A stretch of 64,000 nt of DNA from Sandaracinomonas limnophila. GTDB taxonomy: Bacteria; Bacteroidota; Bacteroidia; Cytophagales; Spirosomataceae. The DNA is taken from NCBI RefSeq assembly GCF_004005965.1, contig NZ_SACY01000002.1, positions 372,001 to 436,000 of the forward strand, given 5' to 3'. Numbering within the stretch: the stretch's first letter is position 1; each line of letters starts with the position of its first letter. The notes below the pieces were generated by a model, which did not search any database, was not told the origin of the DNA, and worked only from the letters and a program-made list of their open reading frames with translations. Both the position numbers and the translations under genes were made by a program. Below are positions 56,101 through 64,000 of the stretch, one piece after another.

Positions 56101-57431
56101 CAGGAGCAGAGGTTCAGAGGCCTTTGGCTACCGTGGTAATTGGAGGTTTAATCACCGCAACCTTTTTAACATTGGTGGTTGTACCTGTAGTTTACCAATT
56201 GGTTATGTCGAGAATTGAAAGAAAAAGAAGTTTAAAACTAGGTGCAGTTACTATCCTTTTGGTAATGTTTTTTTCAAGTAGTTTCACAGGGAATGCACAA
56301 ACAAAATTGTCTTTGAATCAATGTGTAACAGAGGCTTTAAATAACAACCAATTGCTGAAAACGGCACAATTGGAATTGCAAAGTGCAGAGGCATTGGTTG
56401 CTTCCGGAAAAGAATTACCTAAAACAGGTTTTGATGTTCAATACGGGAAAACGCAGACCTATTACAGTACGGATTATACGGCTATTGTTTCTCAAAATAT
56501 ACCTTGGCCCGGACAATTAAAGGCACAGATCAAAGCTTTGTCATCACAGAAAAATATGGCCGAGAAACGGGTGAAAATTAGTCAGAATTTGGTAAAATCT
56601 GCTGTAAAAATCTTGTATTATCAGATTATGGTTCAAGAATTAAACTTGAACTATTTGAAAAAGCAAGAAGGAATTTACGCGATGATGTCCAAGGCCGCTA
56701 CTCTAAAATTCAAACAAGGTGAAACCAATAAATTAGAGCAGGTGGCTGCAGAGGCTCGTTTAAGAGAATTTCAACAAAAAGAATTAAGTCTTTCAACTGA
56801 CATTCAAAATTCCTACCGTTCCTTAGCCTATTGGATCAACAGAAAAGAAAGCTTTCAAATAAATGGGGAAGAAAAGTTGTCTTTGAATTTGCCTGAAAAT
56901 CTGGGTACGATTCAAGCAAGTCCCAGCATTCAACTTTTGGAAGAACAAGTGTCCCATGGGAAATTCTTAACTGAGGTAGAAAAGCAAAAGTTAAAACCTG
57001 ATTTGAAATTCGGACTTACCAATCAAAGCATAGAAAATGTGGGAGGACAAAATTTTATTCAGGCGGGATTAAATATCCCAATATTTACAAAAGGTCAAAA
57101 AGCCAAAGTTGCTGCCGCAGAAAAGCAGAGCCTTGCTTATGAAAGTCAATTGAATCAAAATAAATCCCAATTGGAGGTGGAAATCAATAATTTAAAAGAT
57201 CAAAATTCGAAATACCAGAATTCATTGACTTATTTTATTGCTACAGCTCTACCGCAAGCAGATTTATTAGAAACCACAGCTCTGAAAAGTTACCAACAAG
57301 GGGAAATTGAATATGTTGAAATGCTACAAAACACACAATCGGCATGGAGCATTCGTGAAAACTACCTGATGGAGGTACAAAACAACAATCAAAATATCAT
57401 TCAAATAGAAACGATTTTAGGAAATGAATAA
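53106..57431 (+). CDS. CzcA-type heavy-metal RND pump fused to an outer-membrane factor
   Basis: The 1441-residue protein is a fusion. Residues 1 to about 1035 are a heavy-metal RND pump; its TM4 carries D402, D408 and E415 (DFGLIVDGAVIIVE), the same numbers as the essential residues of CzcA, pointing to Zn2+, Co2+ or Cd2+ rather than Cu+/Ag+. After it comes a hydrophobic stretch (about 1046-1060) preceded by basic residues and followed by GNA-Q. Residues from about 1065 form a TolC/CusC-like factor (LNQCVTEALNNNQLLKTA, coiled-coil repeats). The tail overlaps the CusB-like gene by 8 bases. Such fusions are common in Bacteroidota. Confidence 0.93.
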   Translation: MINSIIQFSIKNKLIVGLFVLGLITWGGYSLTRLPIDALPDITSNQVQVITQSPALAASEVEKFVTYPLEISLRTIPNVKGIRSVSRMGLSIITVVFEDEIATEVTRQQVSEKLKAAEPYLLKGAGIPEMAPITTGLGEFYQYTLEVDPAYKNQYSLADLRTYQDWIIKRQLLGIKGVVEVSSFGGNLKQYEVAINPEHLKAMNVTVQDIFKALENNNSNSGGSYIEKGSDAYFIRSEGMITSLEDIENTVVSQRGKGGLPIYVKDVAKVQFGKAVRYGAMARNGEGEAVGAVMLLLKGANANVVVQDVKAQIAEIEKTLPQGIHINAFLDRSVLIGKSINTVEKNLIEGGLIVVFILVLLLGNLRAGLIVASMIPLCLLFAFALMNVFGVSANLMSLGAIDFGLIVDGAVIIVESIIHRLHSHKKGEVLSQHGMDEEVAISAKAIFKSAAFGVIIILIVYFPIMALGGIEGKMFRPMAQTVSFAILGALILSLTYVPMMSALFLSKKISHKVTIADRIMNFLYGKYHPVVKKALENPKKVVLASIILFAGSAFVFNTLGGEFIPELNEGDFAVETLLPTNASLSQSIKMNNEAQKLLMKKFPHEIKQIVSRIGASEIPTDPMGINSCDLIIQLKEPSEWTEAKTMDELEEKMDKALDVFPEVNFEFTQPIQMRFNELIAGVKSDIAVKIFGDDLQELFEHATEAARIIRKIEGVGDIKVQQIDGIPQLIVKYNRQKLAQYGLNIQDINSMVKMTFAGETAGMVMEGEKRFDLVVRLDSTFRKDIQNIRELYINLPNGGQIPLQEVASVNFENAPVEVSRDNTHRRITIGINVRNRDVESVVKDIQQVMKTKVTLPTGYYVTYGGTFENLQAAKDRLYLVVPIALALIFALLFFTFNSMIEAAIIYLAIPLSAIGGIWALWLRGMPFSVSAGIGFIALFGVAVLNGIVLLSVFKQLREEEGLSIKESLLKGLSLRFRPVIMTASVASLGFLPMAISTSPGAEVQRPLATVVIGGLITATFLTLVVVPVVYQLVMSRIERKRSLKLGAVTILLVMFFSSSFTGNAQTKLSLNQCVTEALNNNQLLKTAQLELQSAEALVASGKELPKTGFDVQYGKTQTYYSTDYTAIVSQNIPWPGQLKAQIKALSSQKNMAEKRVKISQNLVKSAVKILYYQIMVQELNLNYLKKQEGIYAMMSKAATLKFKQGETNKLEQVAAEARLREFQQKELSLSTDIQNSYRSLAYWINRKESFQINGEEKLSLNLPENLGTIQASPSIQLLEEQVSHGKFLTEVEKQKLKPDLKFGLTNQSIENVGGQNFIQAGLNIPIFTKGQKAKVAAAEKQSLAYESQLNQNKSQLEVEINNLKDQNSKYQNSLTYFIATALPQADLLETTALKSYQQGEIEYVEMLQNTQSAWSIRENYLMEVQNNNQNIIQIETILGNE

Positions 57432-58545
57432 ATATATCAACATCCTGGCAACTGCCATAATTCTGGTTTCTTGCGGGAAAAAACAAGAGGAAACAATTAC
57501 TGAGGAAGGCTCGCAAAAAATTACGGAAATCTCTTTAACGGCCGAGCAAAAACAAAATGCGGGAATAAGCTATGGAGAAATTAAGGAACAGGTTATTCCG
57601 ATGGAAATCAAAGTTACTGGTTTTGTGAATGTGCCCCCAATAGCTTCTGCGTCAGTTTCGGTACCCATTGGCGGTTATGTTAAAACCACAAATGAGGTAC
57701 TTCCAGGTAAAAAGGTTGCAGCTGGAGAAATACTGGCCACAATTGCTAGTTTAGATTACATCCAAATGCAACAAGATTACTTACAGGCAAAAAGTCAGCT
57801 ACAATATCAATCCTTAGAAAAAAACAGACAGCAAACTTTGAATGCCGAAGAAGTAGGTTCTAAAAAACGTTTGCAACAAGCTGAAGCTGATTTAGGCACC
57901 TTACAGGCACAAGCCAAAGGATTGGCCTTGAAGTTGGAATTATTGGGTTGTGACATGAAAACCTTAGAAAATGGTACCATTCAGAAGGTAATACAAGTAA
58001 AATCACCTATTGCGGGTTATGTTTCCGATCAAAACATTGCACTAGGTAAGTATGTGAGCCCAACAGATGTTTTGGCAAAAATTGTTGGAGTAACTCATAA
58101 ACATGTTGAATTAAAAGCCTTTGAAAAAGACTTGCATTTGATAAAAATTGGCCAAAATGTGGAAGTTGAATCGGAGGGAATTCAAGCCAACGCAAAGGTC
58201 TTTTTGGTGAGTAAACAAATTGATTTAGAAACAAGAAATGCCGCAGTTCATGCCCACTTTACCAATGAAAATCAGGAAGAAATGTTTACAGTTGGACAAT
58301 TTGTACATGCCAAAATCCTAGTCGGAAATCAGAAAATTTTAACCATCCCACAAGCTGGTTTTGCTAGAAATGGCAAAGGAGGTTACATTTATATTGAAAA
58401 TGCAGGAGGAAAAATCGAACAAATTCCTGTTGAAATTTTACATTCAAACGCTGAAATCATTGGTATTCGTCCCGAAAAAGATATTCCAGCCGGAAAAGTA
58501 ATTGTAAGTGGTGCCTCGGCCTTGAATGCGATATTTTCAAAATAG
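57424..58545 (+). CDS. CusB/CzcB-type efflux adaptor lipoprotein
   Basis: The 373-residue periplasmic adaptor has a lipobox (LVSC, Cys near 17), the two half-lipoyl segments (VPIGGYVKTTNEVLPGKKV and VKSPIAGYVSDQ, in part), a helical hairpin (about residues 110-170) and beta-barrel domains (ITEISLTAEQ at the start). It should bridge the pump and outer-membrane factor encoded by the preceding fused gene, whose coding sequence it overlaps by 8 bases. It completes the metal-efflux operon. Confidence 0.92.
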   Translation: MNKYINILATAIILVSCGKKQEETITEEGSQKITEISLTAEQKQNAGISYGEIKEQVIPMEIKVTGFVNVPPIASASVSVPIGGYVKTTNEVLPGKKVAAGEILATIASLDYIQMQQDYLQAKSQLQYQSLEKNRQQTLNAEEVGSKKRLQQAEADLGTLQAQAKGLALKLELLGCDMKTLENGTIQKVIQVKSPIAGYVSDQNIALGKYVSPTDVLAKIVGVTHKHVELKAFEKDLHLIKIGQNVEVESEGIQANAKVFLVSKQIDLETRNAAVHAHFTNENQEEMFTVGQFVHAKILVGNQKILTIPQAGFARNGKGGYIYIENAGGKIEQIPVEILHSNAEIIGIRPEKDIPAGKVIVSGASALNAIFSK

Positions 58546-58563
58546 AGTCGAGTTCAGATACCA

Positions 58564-58597
58564 CAATTAATAATTCACAATTGATAATTCATAATTA
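58564..58597. repeat. Short AATT-rich imperfect repeat
   Basis: The stretch is built of AATT-containing near-repeats (AATTAATAATTCAC, then AATTGATAATTCAT) just before the aminotransferase gene. Its composition resembles the array at 9551. No clear function. Confidence 0.5.
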
Positions 58598-58602
58598 AAA
58601 AA

Positions 58603-59742
58603 ATGTTTGCCAGTAAACAACCCAATATAGGAACAACGATTTTCACAAAGATGTCGGCTTTGGCAACTGAGGAGGGAGCATTGAATTTATCTCAAGGCTT
58701 TCCGGGATTTGATTGTGACCCAGTCTTGCAAGATTTATTGGCACATTATTCCAAGGGACACAACCAATATGCCCCTATGGCGGGAATCCCAGAATTGCGA
58801 AATAGCATTGCTGAAAAGACTAAATTGGTATATGATGTCAACTTGTCGCCGATAAGTGAAATTACGGTAGTTTCCGGGGCAACAGAGGCATTGTTTGCTG
58901 CCATTCATTGCTGTGTTCATCCGGGAGATGAGGTGATTATGTTTGACCCTTCCTATGATGCCTATGACCCTATTGTCAGGCTAGCAGGAGGTGTCCCAAT
59001 CCATTTAACTTTAAAGACAGAAAATGGGTTTCGAATTGATTTTGAAGAACTAGCTAGAGCCATAACACCGAAGACCCGTGCCATTTATGTAAATACACCA
59101 CATAATCCTACGGGAGCAATTTGGGAAATGGAAGATTTAAATTCCTTGGCAGAAATTCTCAAAGGAACAGCTATTTTATTGGTTTCTGATGAAGTATATG
59201 AACACATTGTGTTCGACGGCAAACAACATGCAAGTGTATTGTTGCATCCAGAATTACGCAAAAGAAGTTTTGTTTGTGGTTCTTTTGGAAAGACCTATCA
59301 CATTACAGGTTGGAAAATGGGCTATTGTTTAGCGCCAGAATATCTTACAGCAGAATTCAGAAAATTACATCAATGGGTAACTTTTTCTAGTGCTACTCCC
59401 TTACAATGGGCCTTGACAGATATGCTCAAAATGCCAAAATATTGGCAAGAACTATCTTCTTTTTACCAACAAAAAAGAGATTTATTTGCAAAGGCTTTAA
59501 AAGGAAGTAAATTTAGATTGTTACCAAGCCAAGGCAGTTTTTTCCAATGTGTAGATTATTCTGAAATTAGTCAAGAATTCGACCAAGACTTAGCGGTTCG
59601 ATTGACCAAAGAAATCAAAGTAGCATCTATTCCTATTTCGGTATTTTACGAACAACCGCCAGAGCAAAGAATTTTAAGATTCTGCTTTGCCAAAACAGAT
59701 GATGTGTTGATTGAAGCAGCAAATCGTTTAAGTAAGCTATAA
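58603..59742 (+). CDS. Class I/II aminotransferase (methionine/kynurenine type)
   Basis: The 379-residue PLP enzyme has the fold-type I layout: NLSQGFPGF near the N-terminus, AIYVNTPHNPTGAIW, and the Schiff-base lysine in SFGKTYHITGWKMGY. It is closest in character to methionine or kynurenine aminotransferases (YbdL/KAT type); the exact amino acid is not certain. It ends at a bidirectional terminator. A start at ATG 58603 gives the usual N-terminus. Confidence 0.88.
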   Translation: MFASKQPNIGTTIFTKMSALATEEGALNLSQGFPGFDCDPVLQDLLAHYSKGHNQYAPMAGIPELRNSIAEKTKLVYDVNLSPISEITVVSGATEALFAAIHCCVHPGDEVIMFDPSYDAYDPIVRLAGGVPIHLTLKTENGFRIDFEELARAITPKTRAIYVNTPHNPTGAIWEMEDLNSLAEILKGTAILLVSDEVYEHIVFDGKQHASVLLHPELRKRSFVCGSFGKTYHITGWKMGYCLAPEYLTAEFRKLHQWVTFSSATPLQWALTDMLKMPKYWQELSSFYQQKRDLFAKALKGSKFRLLPSQGSFFQCVDYSEISQEFDQDLAVRLTKEIKVASIPISVFYEQPPEQRILRFCFAKTDDVLIEAANRLSKL

Positions 59743-59744
59743 AA

Positions 59745-59772
59745 AAAAGACCCATAGAAATATGGGTCTTTT
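59745..59772. terminator. Bidirectional intrinsic terminator
   Basis: A 12-base stem AAAAGACCCATA / TATGGGTCTTTT with a GAAA loop is flanked by A and T runs. It serves the aminotransferase gene and the convergent rplU-rpmA operon. Confidence 0.92.
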
Positions 59773-59790
59773 TTTTTAAATAATATAAGA

Positions 59791-60207
59791 TTACTCGGCA
59801 GACTCAGCTTTCTTAGTAGTCTTTTTTGCTTTTGGAGCTTTTTCTTCAGCAACTTCAACAGCTGGAGCAGCTTCTGCTACAACTTCTGCTTTAGGAGCAG
59901 CAGCCTTTTTTGCAGGAGCCTTAGGAGCTGGAGCAACTGCTACTGGAGCAGCATCTGCAGAGATAACCTCTACAAAAGAACGGCCTTTGAAACCTTTTTT
60001 GAAAGCCACAACACCATCTGCTAATGCAAATAATGTGTGATCCTTACCAATACCTACGTTTTTACCAGGATTGTGTGCAGTACCACGCTGACGAACGATG
60101 ATGTTTCCAGCGATAACTGTTTGTCCTCCGAATAACTTAACACCTAATCGCTTACTATGCGACTCACGACCGTTTTTTGACGAACCGACCCCTTTTTTGT
60201 GTGCCAT
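59791..60207 (-). CDS. rpmA: 50S ribosomal protein L27 with Ala/Lys-rich tail
   Basis: Residues 1-85 are a normal L27 ([38 protein letters not shown]). A tail of about 50 residues, rich in Ala, Lys and Glu, follows (138 residues in all). It resembles the tail of L17 in this window in its simple composition. There is no Firmicutes-type N-terminal cleavage extension. It is preceded by rplU. Confidence 0.97.
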   Translation of the reverse strand: MAHKKGVGSSKNGRESHSKRLGVKLFGGQTVIAGNIIVRQRGTAHNPGKNVGIGKDHTLFALADGVVAFKKGFKGRSFVEVISADAAPVAVAPAPKAPAKKAAAPKAEVVAEAAPAVEVAEEKAPKAKKTTKKAESAE

Positions 60208-60245
60208 TTCTTTTTCTTATTTATGTCTATTAGACTAGTTAAACC

Positions 60246-60560
60246 TTATTTTACGTTGATCGCCTCAATCATGATTTTAGTTAAATCCTGACGGTGACCA
60301 TTCATTTTTTGATAGCTCTTTCTACGCTTCTTCTTGAAAACAAGAACTTTTTCGCCACGAACGTGAGCTAAAACTTTTGCTTTTACAGTAGCACCTGCAA
60401 CAGTTGGTGCACCTACGGAAACTTTTCCGTCATTATCAACAAGTAATACCTTGTCGAATACCAGTTCAGCGCCTTCATCTCCAGTTAAACGATGTGTGAA
60501 GATGTAACGGTCTTTTTCTACTTTGAATTGCTGACCGGCAATTTCTACGATTGCGTACAT
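60246..60560 (-). CDS. rplU: 50S ribosomal protein L21
   Basis: The 104-residue protein has MYAIVEIAGQQFKVEKDRY and the C-terminal RRKSYQKMNGHRQDLTKI block. I placed the start at ATG 60560, which gives the usual N-terminus. It is the first gene of the rplU-rpmA operon. Confidence 0.97.
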   Translation of the reverse strand: MYAIVEIAGQQFKVEKDRYIFTHRLTGDEGAELVFDKVLLVDNDGKVSVGAPTVAGATVKAKVLAHVRGEKVLVFKKKRRKSYQKMNGHRQDLTKIMIEAINVK

Positions 60561-60680
60561 TTTAATACAGTTTTTGTGAAACAATCCCACGAGGCCAGAA
60601 CTTTATCTTTACAAAAGCCTTTTAAATGGGGATGCGAATTTACAAAGAAATTTTATTATTCACAAACTAGACTTGCAAAT

Positions 60681-61589
60681 TTAAATTAAATCTTTAAACA
60701 GGCAATGATACTCCTCAAGCATCTCATCTAATTGTAAGCATATTTCTGAACTGAGGTCTGGAACATTTCTTCTTGTAAAAATATCCATAGGAATGCCCTG
60801 CTTTTGCAAACAATATTTTGCAGCTCTTGGATAAGCCTGATGCATCAAGGAAAAATGCTTCCAAAAAAAGCCTTCTACTTGCAGTGCACGTGGGTGTTCA
60901 AAATTTCCATGCAACCAAGTTATTAAGCTTGGGAAATAATTACCTTGAATGCAAGTTAGGCCGGAAGCTCCAGCCCGCAAACTTTCCCGAGAATTTCCTA
61001 AATAGGCTTCATAAATCCCTAAAGATGTTTCTTTGCACATCTCAACTCGACTAGAAAGGCTTTCCAAAGACAAGGAAGTATCCTTGAAATAAACAAATCG
61101 ATTCTTAGAAATTAAATATTGCAGTGTTTCTTTTGGAACAAGTCGCTTATAAGGAACAGGACATTCATAAATCCCCAGAGGAACATCAGGGAATCGAATT
61201 TGAAACTCTTCTAATTTTTCAATCAGATAGGCTTCAGAATCGTCCTCGTGAGACAAAACATTATTTAAAACCACAATGACATCAACTCCAACCTCCACTA
61301 ATTTTGTGGAAAATCGAACCATTTCAGCCAAATCGCCTTGAATTGTGCCAACAGCTAAAATAGGAACTCGTTTATTCGTTACCCTAACAACAGTTTGAAC
61401 TACGGCTAAAGCCTCCGCTTCGGATAATTCAAACATCTCAGAAGACAAACAATTGGCAAACAAAGCCACTGCCCCGTTATCAATATACCAATTAGTCAAC
61501 TTTTCTAAGCATGGAAAATCAATCTGACCCGCTTTGGTAAATGGGGTTAACATAACTGGAATAAATCCCTTGATTGGCCAATTATTCAT
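60681..61589 (-). CDS. NanA/DapA-family aldolase or lyase
   Basis: The 302-residue class I aldolase-fold protein has the N-terminal PVMLTPFTKAGQIDF block, the Tyr in YECPVPYKR and the Schiff-base lysine in FVYFKDTSLS. The family includes dihydrodipicolinate synthase and N-acetylneuraminate lyase. Its linkage to a symporter and a sialidase-like gene favours a sugar-acid lyase (for example sialic acid) over lysine synthesis, but the residues I can see do not decide it. It overlaps the symporter gene by 8 bases. Confidence 0.83.
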   Translation of the reverse strand: MNNWPIKGFIPVMLTPFTKAGQIDFPCLEKLTNWYIDNGAVALFANCLSSEMFELSEAEALAVVQTVVRVTNKRVPILAVGTIQGDLAEMVRFSTKLVEVGVDVIVVLNNVLSHEDDSEAYLIEKLEEFQIRFPDVPLGIYECPVPYKRLVPKETLQYLISKNRFVYFKDTSLSLESLSSRVEMCKETSLGIYEAYLGNSRESLRAGASGLTCIQGNYFPSLITWLHGNFEHPRALQVEGFFWKHFSLMHQAYPRAAKYCLQKQGIPMDIFTRRNVPDLSSEICLQLDEMLEEYHCLFKDLI

Positions 61590-63081
61590 TTTTCCCGAAT
61601 TTATGTAATAACCAAGTAATAATTAGCATGGATCCCGTTCCCAAAACAATTGTCATTTTACTATCGAAGGGCAATTGCAAAGGCTGGGGCAAGGAATCTT
61701 TAAAACTCATCCAGGCAATAAGGATAACGGAAAGGCAAAGCGCCAATTTAACCTTATTAGATTTCAAATTTTTGAGCAGGAATCCAATTAAAAACAAACC
61801 CAACATTCCAGCTGCAAAAATTCCGGAGAGTTTCCACCAAATGTCCAACAAACTTTTGACACCAATCATCCCAATTCCAAAACCCATGCCCAAAATACCC
61901 ATTCCCAAAGTACTTAATTGCAAAATTCTGATTTGTTTTTTAGAATCAGCTTGGGGTTGAACATAACGCAAATAAACATCTTTTAAAAAAACAGTCGCTG
62001 AGCTATTCATTCCAGAACTCATGGTGCTCATGGCAGCGGAAAGAAGTGCCGCTACTAAAAGCCCTAAAAAACCTTTAGGTATTTGGGTTTTAAGAAAGAA
62101 TGGCAAGACTCGATCGCCAAAATCGCTTTCCTTCAGTTGAGATATTGCAATTCCTTTTTCTGCACCGACTTGTTGTTTTAGTTCCAAAATTAATTCAGGA
62201 TAAGTTTGGTAATACACAAAAAGAGCAGTACCAATAAAGAAAAATAATGCAGAAACAGGAACATAATAAATAGCGCACAACCAAATACTTTTTTGTGCTT
62301 CTTGGGTGCTATTGGCAGAGTGATACCTTTGAATGTAATTTTGATCCACTCCAAAGTTGGTCAGGTTGATGAAAAATCCATACAAAAAAATGACCCAAAA
62401 GGAGCTCGTACTAAAATCTAGGTCAAAGGATCCTAATGCAAATTTTCCCTTTTCATGGCCTATTTGAGCAATTGAATCCATTGAAACTTTTTGAAGAATA
62501 ATCCATAAAATTAAAATGGCCCCAAAAGTTTTAATAATCGCTTGTAGTACCTCCGTCCAAATCACGGCTGACATTCCACCTAAAATCGTGTAAAAAATAA
62601 TACATATCCCGGCAAGGATAATAATCAAACGCATATCATAACCTGTCAATGCATTCACGGTAAGGGCCACTCCATAAAATATGGTTCCCATGCGTGCCAA
62701 TTGGGTAAGTACAAAGCATAACATAGAGTAGGTTCTTGCCCAAGAGCCTATTTGATGTTCCAAATGGGTATAGGCTGAAATTTCGCCAGAATTCCTGTAA
62801 AATTTTACAAAATATTTGGAAGCTACAAAAGAGGCAAATGGGATAGATATACTAAAAACGAAGGGATTCCAATTGCTTCCAAACGATTTTCCTGGATCAC
62901 CTAAAAAGGTAATTACCGACAAAAAAGTAGCGTAAAAACTCAAACCTAATGCCCAACCGGGTATCGCCTCCGCGGTAACTGAGAAAGAATTGGAAGATTT
63001 ATTTTTAAATGAAAAATATACCCCAATGCCAATCATGGCCAACAAATAAATAACAATTATAGATAAATCTAAGCCGTTCAT
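61582..63081 (-). CDS. Sodium:solute symporter (SSS family)
   Basis: The 499-residue protein has about thirteen membrane helices with the SSS features: an N-terminal YLLAMIGIGVYFSFKNKSS region, GWALGLSFYATFLSVITFLG, and a later DQNYIQRYHSA segment. It should import a solute with Na+. The gene order (sialidase-like, symporter, lyase) suggests sialic acid or a related sugar as the substrate. The start overlaps the sialidase-like gene by 4 bases (ATGA). Confidence 0.9.
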   Translation of the reverse strand: MNGLDLSIIVIYLLAMIGIGVYFSFKNKSSNSFSVTAEAIPGWALGLSFYATFLSVITFLGDPGKSFGSNWNPFVFSISIPFASFVASKYFVKFYRNSGEISAYTHLEHQIGSWARTYSMLCFVLTQLARMGTIFYGVALTVNALTGYDMRLIIILAGICIIFYTILGGMSAVIWTEVLQAIIKTFGAILILWIILQKVSMDSIAQIGHEKGKFALGSFDLDFSTSSFWVIFLYGFFINLTNFGVDQNYIQRYHSANSTQEAQKSIWLCAIYYVPVSALFFFIGTALFVYYQTYPELILELKQQVGAEKGIAISQLKESDFGDRVLPFFLKTQIPKGFLGLLVAALLSAAMSTMSSGMNSSATVFLKDVYLRYVQPQADSKKQIRILQLSTLGMGILGMGFGIGMIGVKSLLDIWWKLSGIFAAGMLGLFLIGFLLKNLKSNKVKLALCLSVILIAWMSFKDSLPQPLQLPFDSKMTIVLGTGSMLIITWLLHKFGKNE

Positions 63082-64000
63082 TTGCCTAAATCAATTACAA
63101 CATGTTTAATAAGCTTTCTTTTCCAAGTATAAGAAATATGAATTTTACCATCTCTGGTTTGAATGACAGCGGGGTAGGAAAACTCCATTTTGGGTTCAGA
63201 TTCTAAAACTGCTATTTCCTTCCAATGCGCTGCATCATCTGAAATAGAAACATTTAAAGGAGAGCGTTTCCCGCCCCATTCCATTGATTCTTTTGTCACA
63301 TGATTATACACCAAAATATGTTTACCGTTTTTTAAGGTAAGTGCATCGGTCCCTGAATTTGGATTGGGCAAATCTGTTGCAACTAATGGCGACCAAGTCT
63401 TTCCCTTGTCCTTTGAAATAGAAGATAAAATAAACCCATTTTTGCTTCTGCATAAAATTTTCAAATCGCCATTTGGCAAAAATAAAATGCTTGGCTGAAT
63501 GGCTGAAAACTCTTTCCCATCGTTAATTGCATTGGTTTTAGTCCAGGTTTTACCCCAATCTTTGGTCATTTCAAAATGAACCTTCCATCCGTCATCTTCG
63601 GAACTTGTAGGACAAAGCAAAGTGCCATCTGAAAGTAATTCGGGTTTATTTTTGATTGGTCCATAAATTCCTTGAGGTAATTTTTCTGCTGCAGACCAGG
63701 TTTTGCCTCCATCAAATGACCGCTTCAATTCCCCCCACCATTCGGAAGGACTAGGCCCAACCTTATAAAAAAGAATTAGCTCTTTGTTCGGTACTTGAAA
63801 TAAAACAGGATTCCATGTCGGATATCTTTCTGTTGAACTAATTACACCATTAGCAACCTCTACAGGATCCGTCCATTTTTCACCAATTTTTCGAGCAACC
63901 CATATTCCTACATCTTTATTTCTTTCGGCCGTACCACCAAACCATGCGCAAACTAAAGCATCAGGAGTTTCTGCTAAGGTTGAGGCATGACAAGAAGGAA
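63078..64000 (-). CDS. Sialidase-like (BNR/Asp-box) protein, 5' partial
   Basis: The frame stays open to the right edge of the window, so about 307 residues are visible and the start is missing. The N-terminal part shows PSCHASTLAETPDALVCAWF and YPTWNPVLF, typical of GH33-like exo-sialidases. Several Asp-boxes follow (SFDGGKTW, TKDWGKTW, SKDKGKTW and a weaker SDDAAHW). Propeller-fold enzymes of this kind release terminal sialic acid; the catalytic set is not complete in view. It is coupled by 4 bases to the symporter gene. Confidence 0.85.
   Translation of the reverse strand, partial: PSCHASTLAETPDALVCAWFGGTAERNKDVGIWVARKIGEKWTDPVEVANGVISSTERYPTWNPVLFQVPNKELILFYKVGPSPSEWWGELKRSFDGGKTWSAAEKLPQGIYGPIKNKPELLSDGTLLCPTSSEDDGWKVHFEMTKDWGKTWTKTNAINDGKEFSAIQPSILFLPNGDLKILCRSKNGFILSSISKDKGKTWSPLVATDLPNPNSGTDALTLKNGKHILVYNHVTKESMEWGGKRSPLNVSISDDAAHWKEIAVLESEPKMEFSYPAVIQTRDGKIHISYTWKRKLIKHVVIDLGK

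Noticed and set aside
58546-58602. AATT-rich repeat taken as an insertion-sequence end or attachment site
   Set aside because: Too short, imperfect, no transposase nearby and no target-site duplication visible.
61574-61960. 128-residue open frame on the plus strand inside the symporter gene
   Set aside because: Antisense to membrane-helix codons of a clear SSS transporter; no family resemblance or start signal.

Overview
The window comes from an AT-rich member of the Bacteroidota, most likely a Cytophagales-type organism, though I cannot place it below phylum with confidence. The marks of the phylum are a GldH gliding lipoprotein, a PorP/SprF-type outer-membrane protein, lipoproteins with loose lipoboxes, genes mostly without Shine-Dalgarno sequences, -7 boxes of the TAnnTTTG type, a CzcA pump fused to an outer-membrane factor, and bacillithiol synthesis (BshC). 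Almost all of it is dense chromosomal housekeeping sequence. I found no rRNA, tRNA, CRISPR array, insertion sequence, prophage or integration site.

Positions 1-10400 hold ricT (cut by the left edge), gldH, an Lrp-type regulator, an RND efflux pair split by a GT9 glycosyltransferase gene, ribD, and a manganese module (mntH and a DtxR/MntR regulator, divergent around a perfect operator-like palindrome and a heptamer repeat array). Positions 10400-20433 hold a large AT-rich membrane protein, a SNF2-type helicase and an envelope group (prmA, an MCE/MlaD-type protein, a cell-wall amidase, and LptD). Positions 20434-28665 hold msrA, a PAP2-like phosphatase, a CapD/FlaA1-type sugar dehydratase, a WbqC-family protein, thiL, a lipoprotein with a G9 tract, a cytochrome b5-like protein, a BadF/BadG-type kinase and a conserved protein of unknown function.

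Positions 28697-45094 are carA followed by the S10-spc-alpha ribosomal superoperon, all on the minus strand and running from rplC to rplQ, with secY, map, infA, rpmJ and rpoA inside it. The usual first gene, rpsJ, is absent. rplC is instead preceded by a leader of about 345 nt with a good promoter, several hairpins and two competing long-range pairings. This leader is the most interesting unexplained element in the window.

Positions 45526-64000 hold a lipoprotein, a thiol cluster (bshC, mnmH, serine acetyltransferase, cysteine synthase), a PorP/SprF-like protein, an orphan nuoA coupled to a DedA gene, a heavy-metal efflux operon (small His-rich protein, CzcA-outer-membrane-factor fusion, CusB-like adaptor), an aminotransferase, rplU-rpmA, and a coupled trio (sialidase-like protein, Na+/solute symporter, NanA/DapA-like lyase) that looks like a sialic-acid-type scavenging operon running off the right edge. 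I saw no clear candidate for a wholly new multi-gene system. The best leads are the rplC leader, the CzcA fusion with an internal signal-peptide-like segment, the G9 tract and the conserved unknown gene at 27259.
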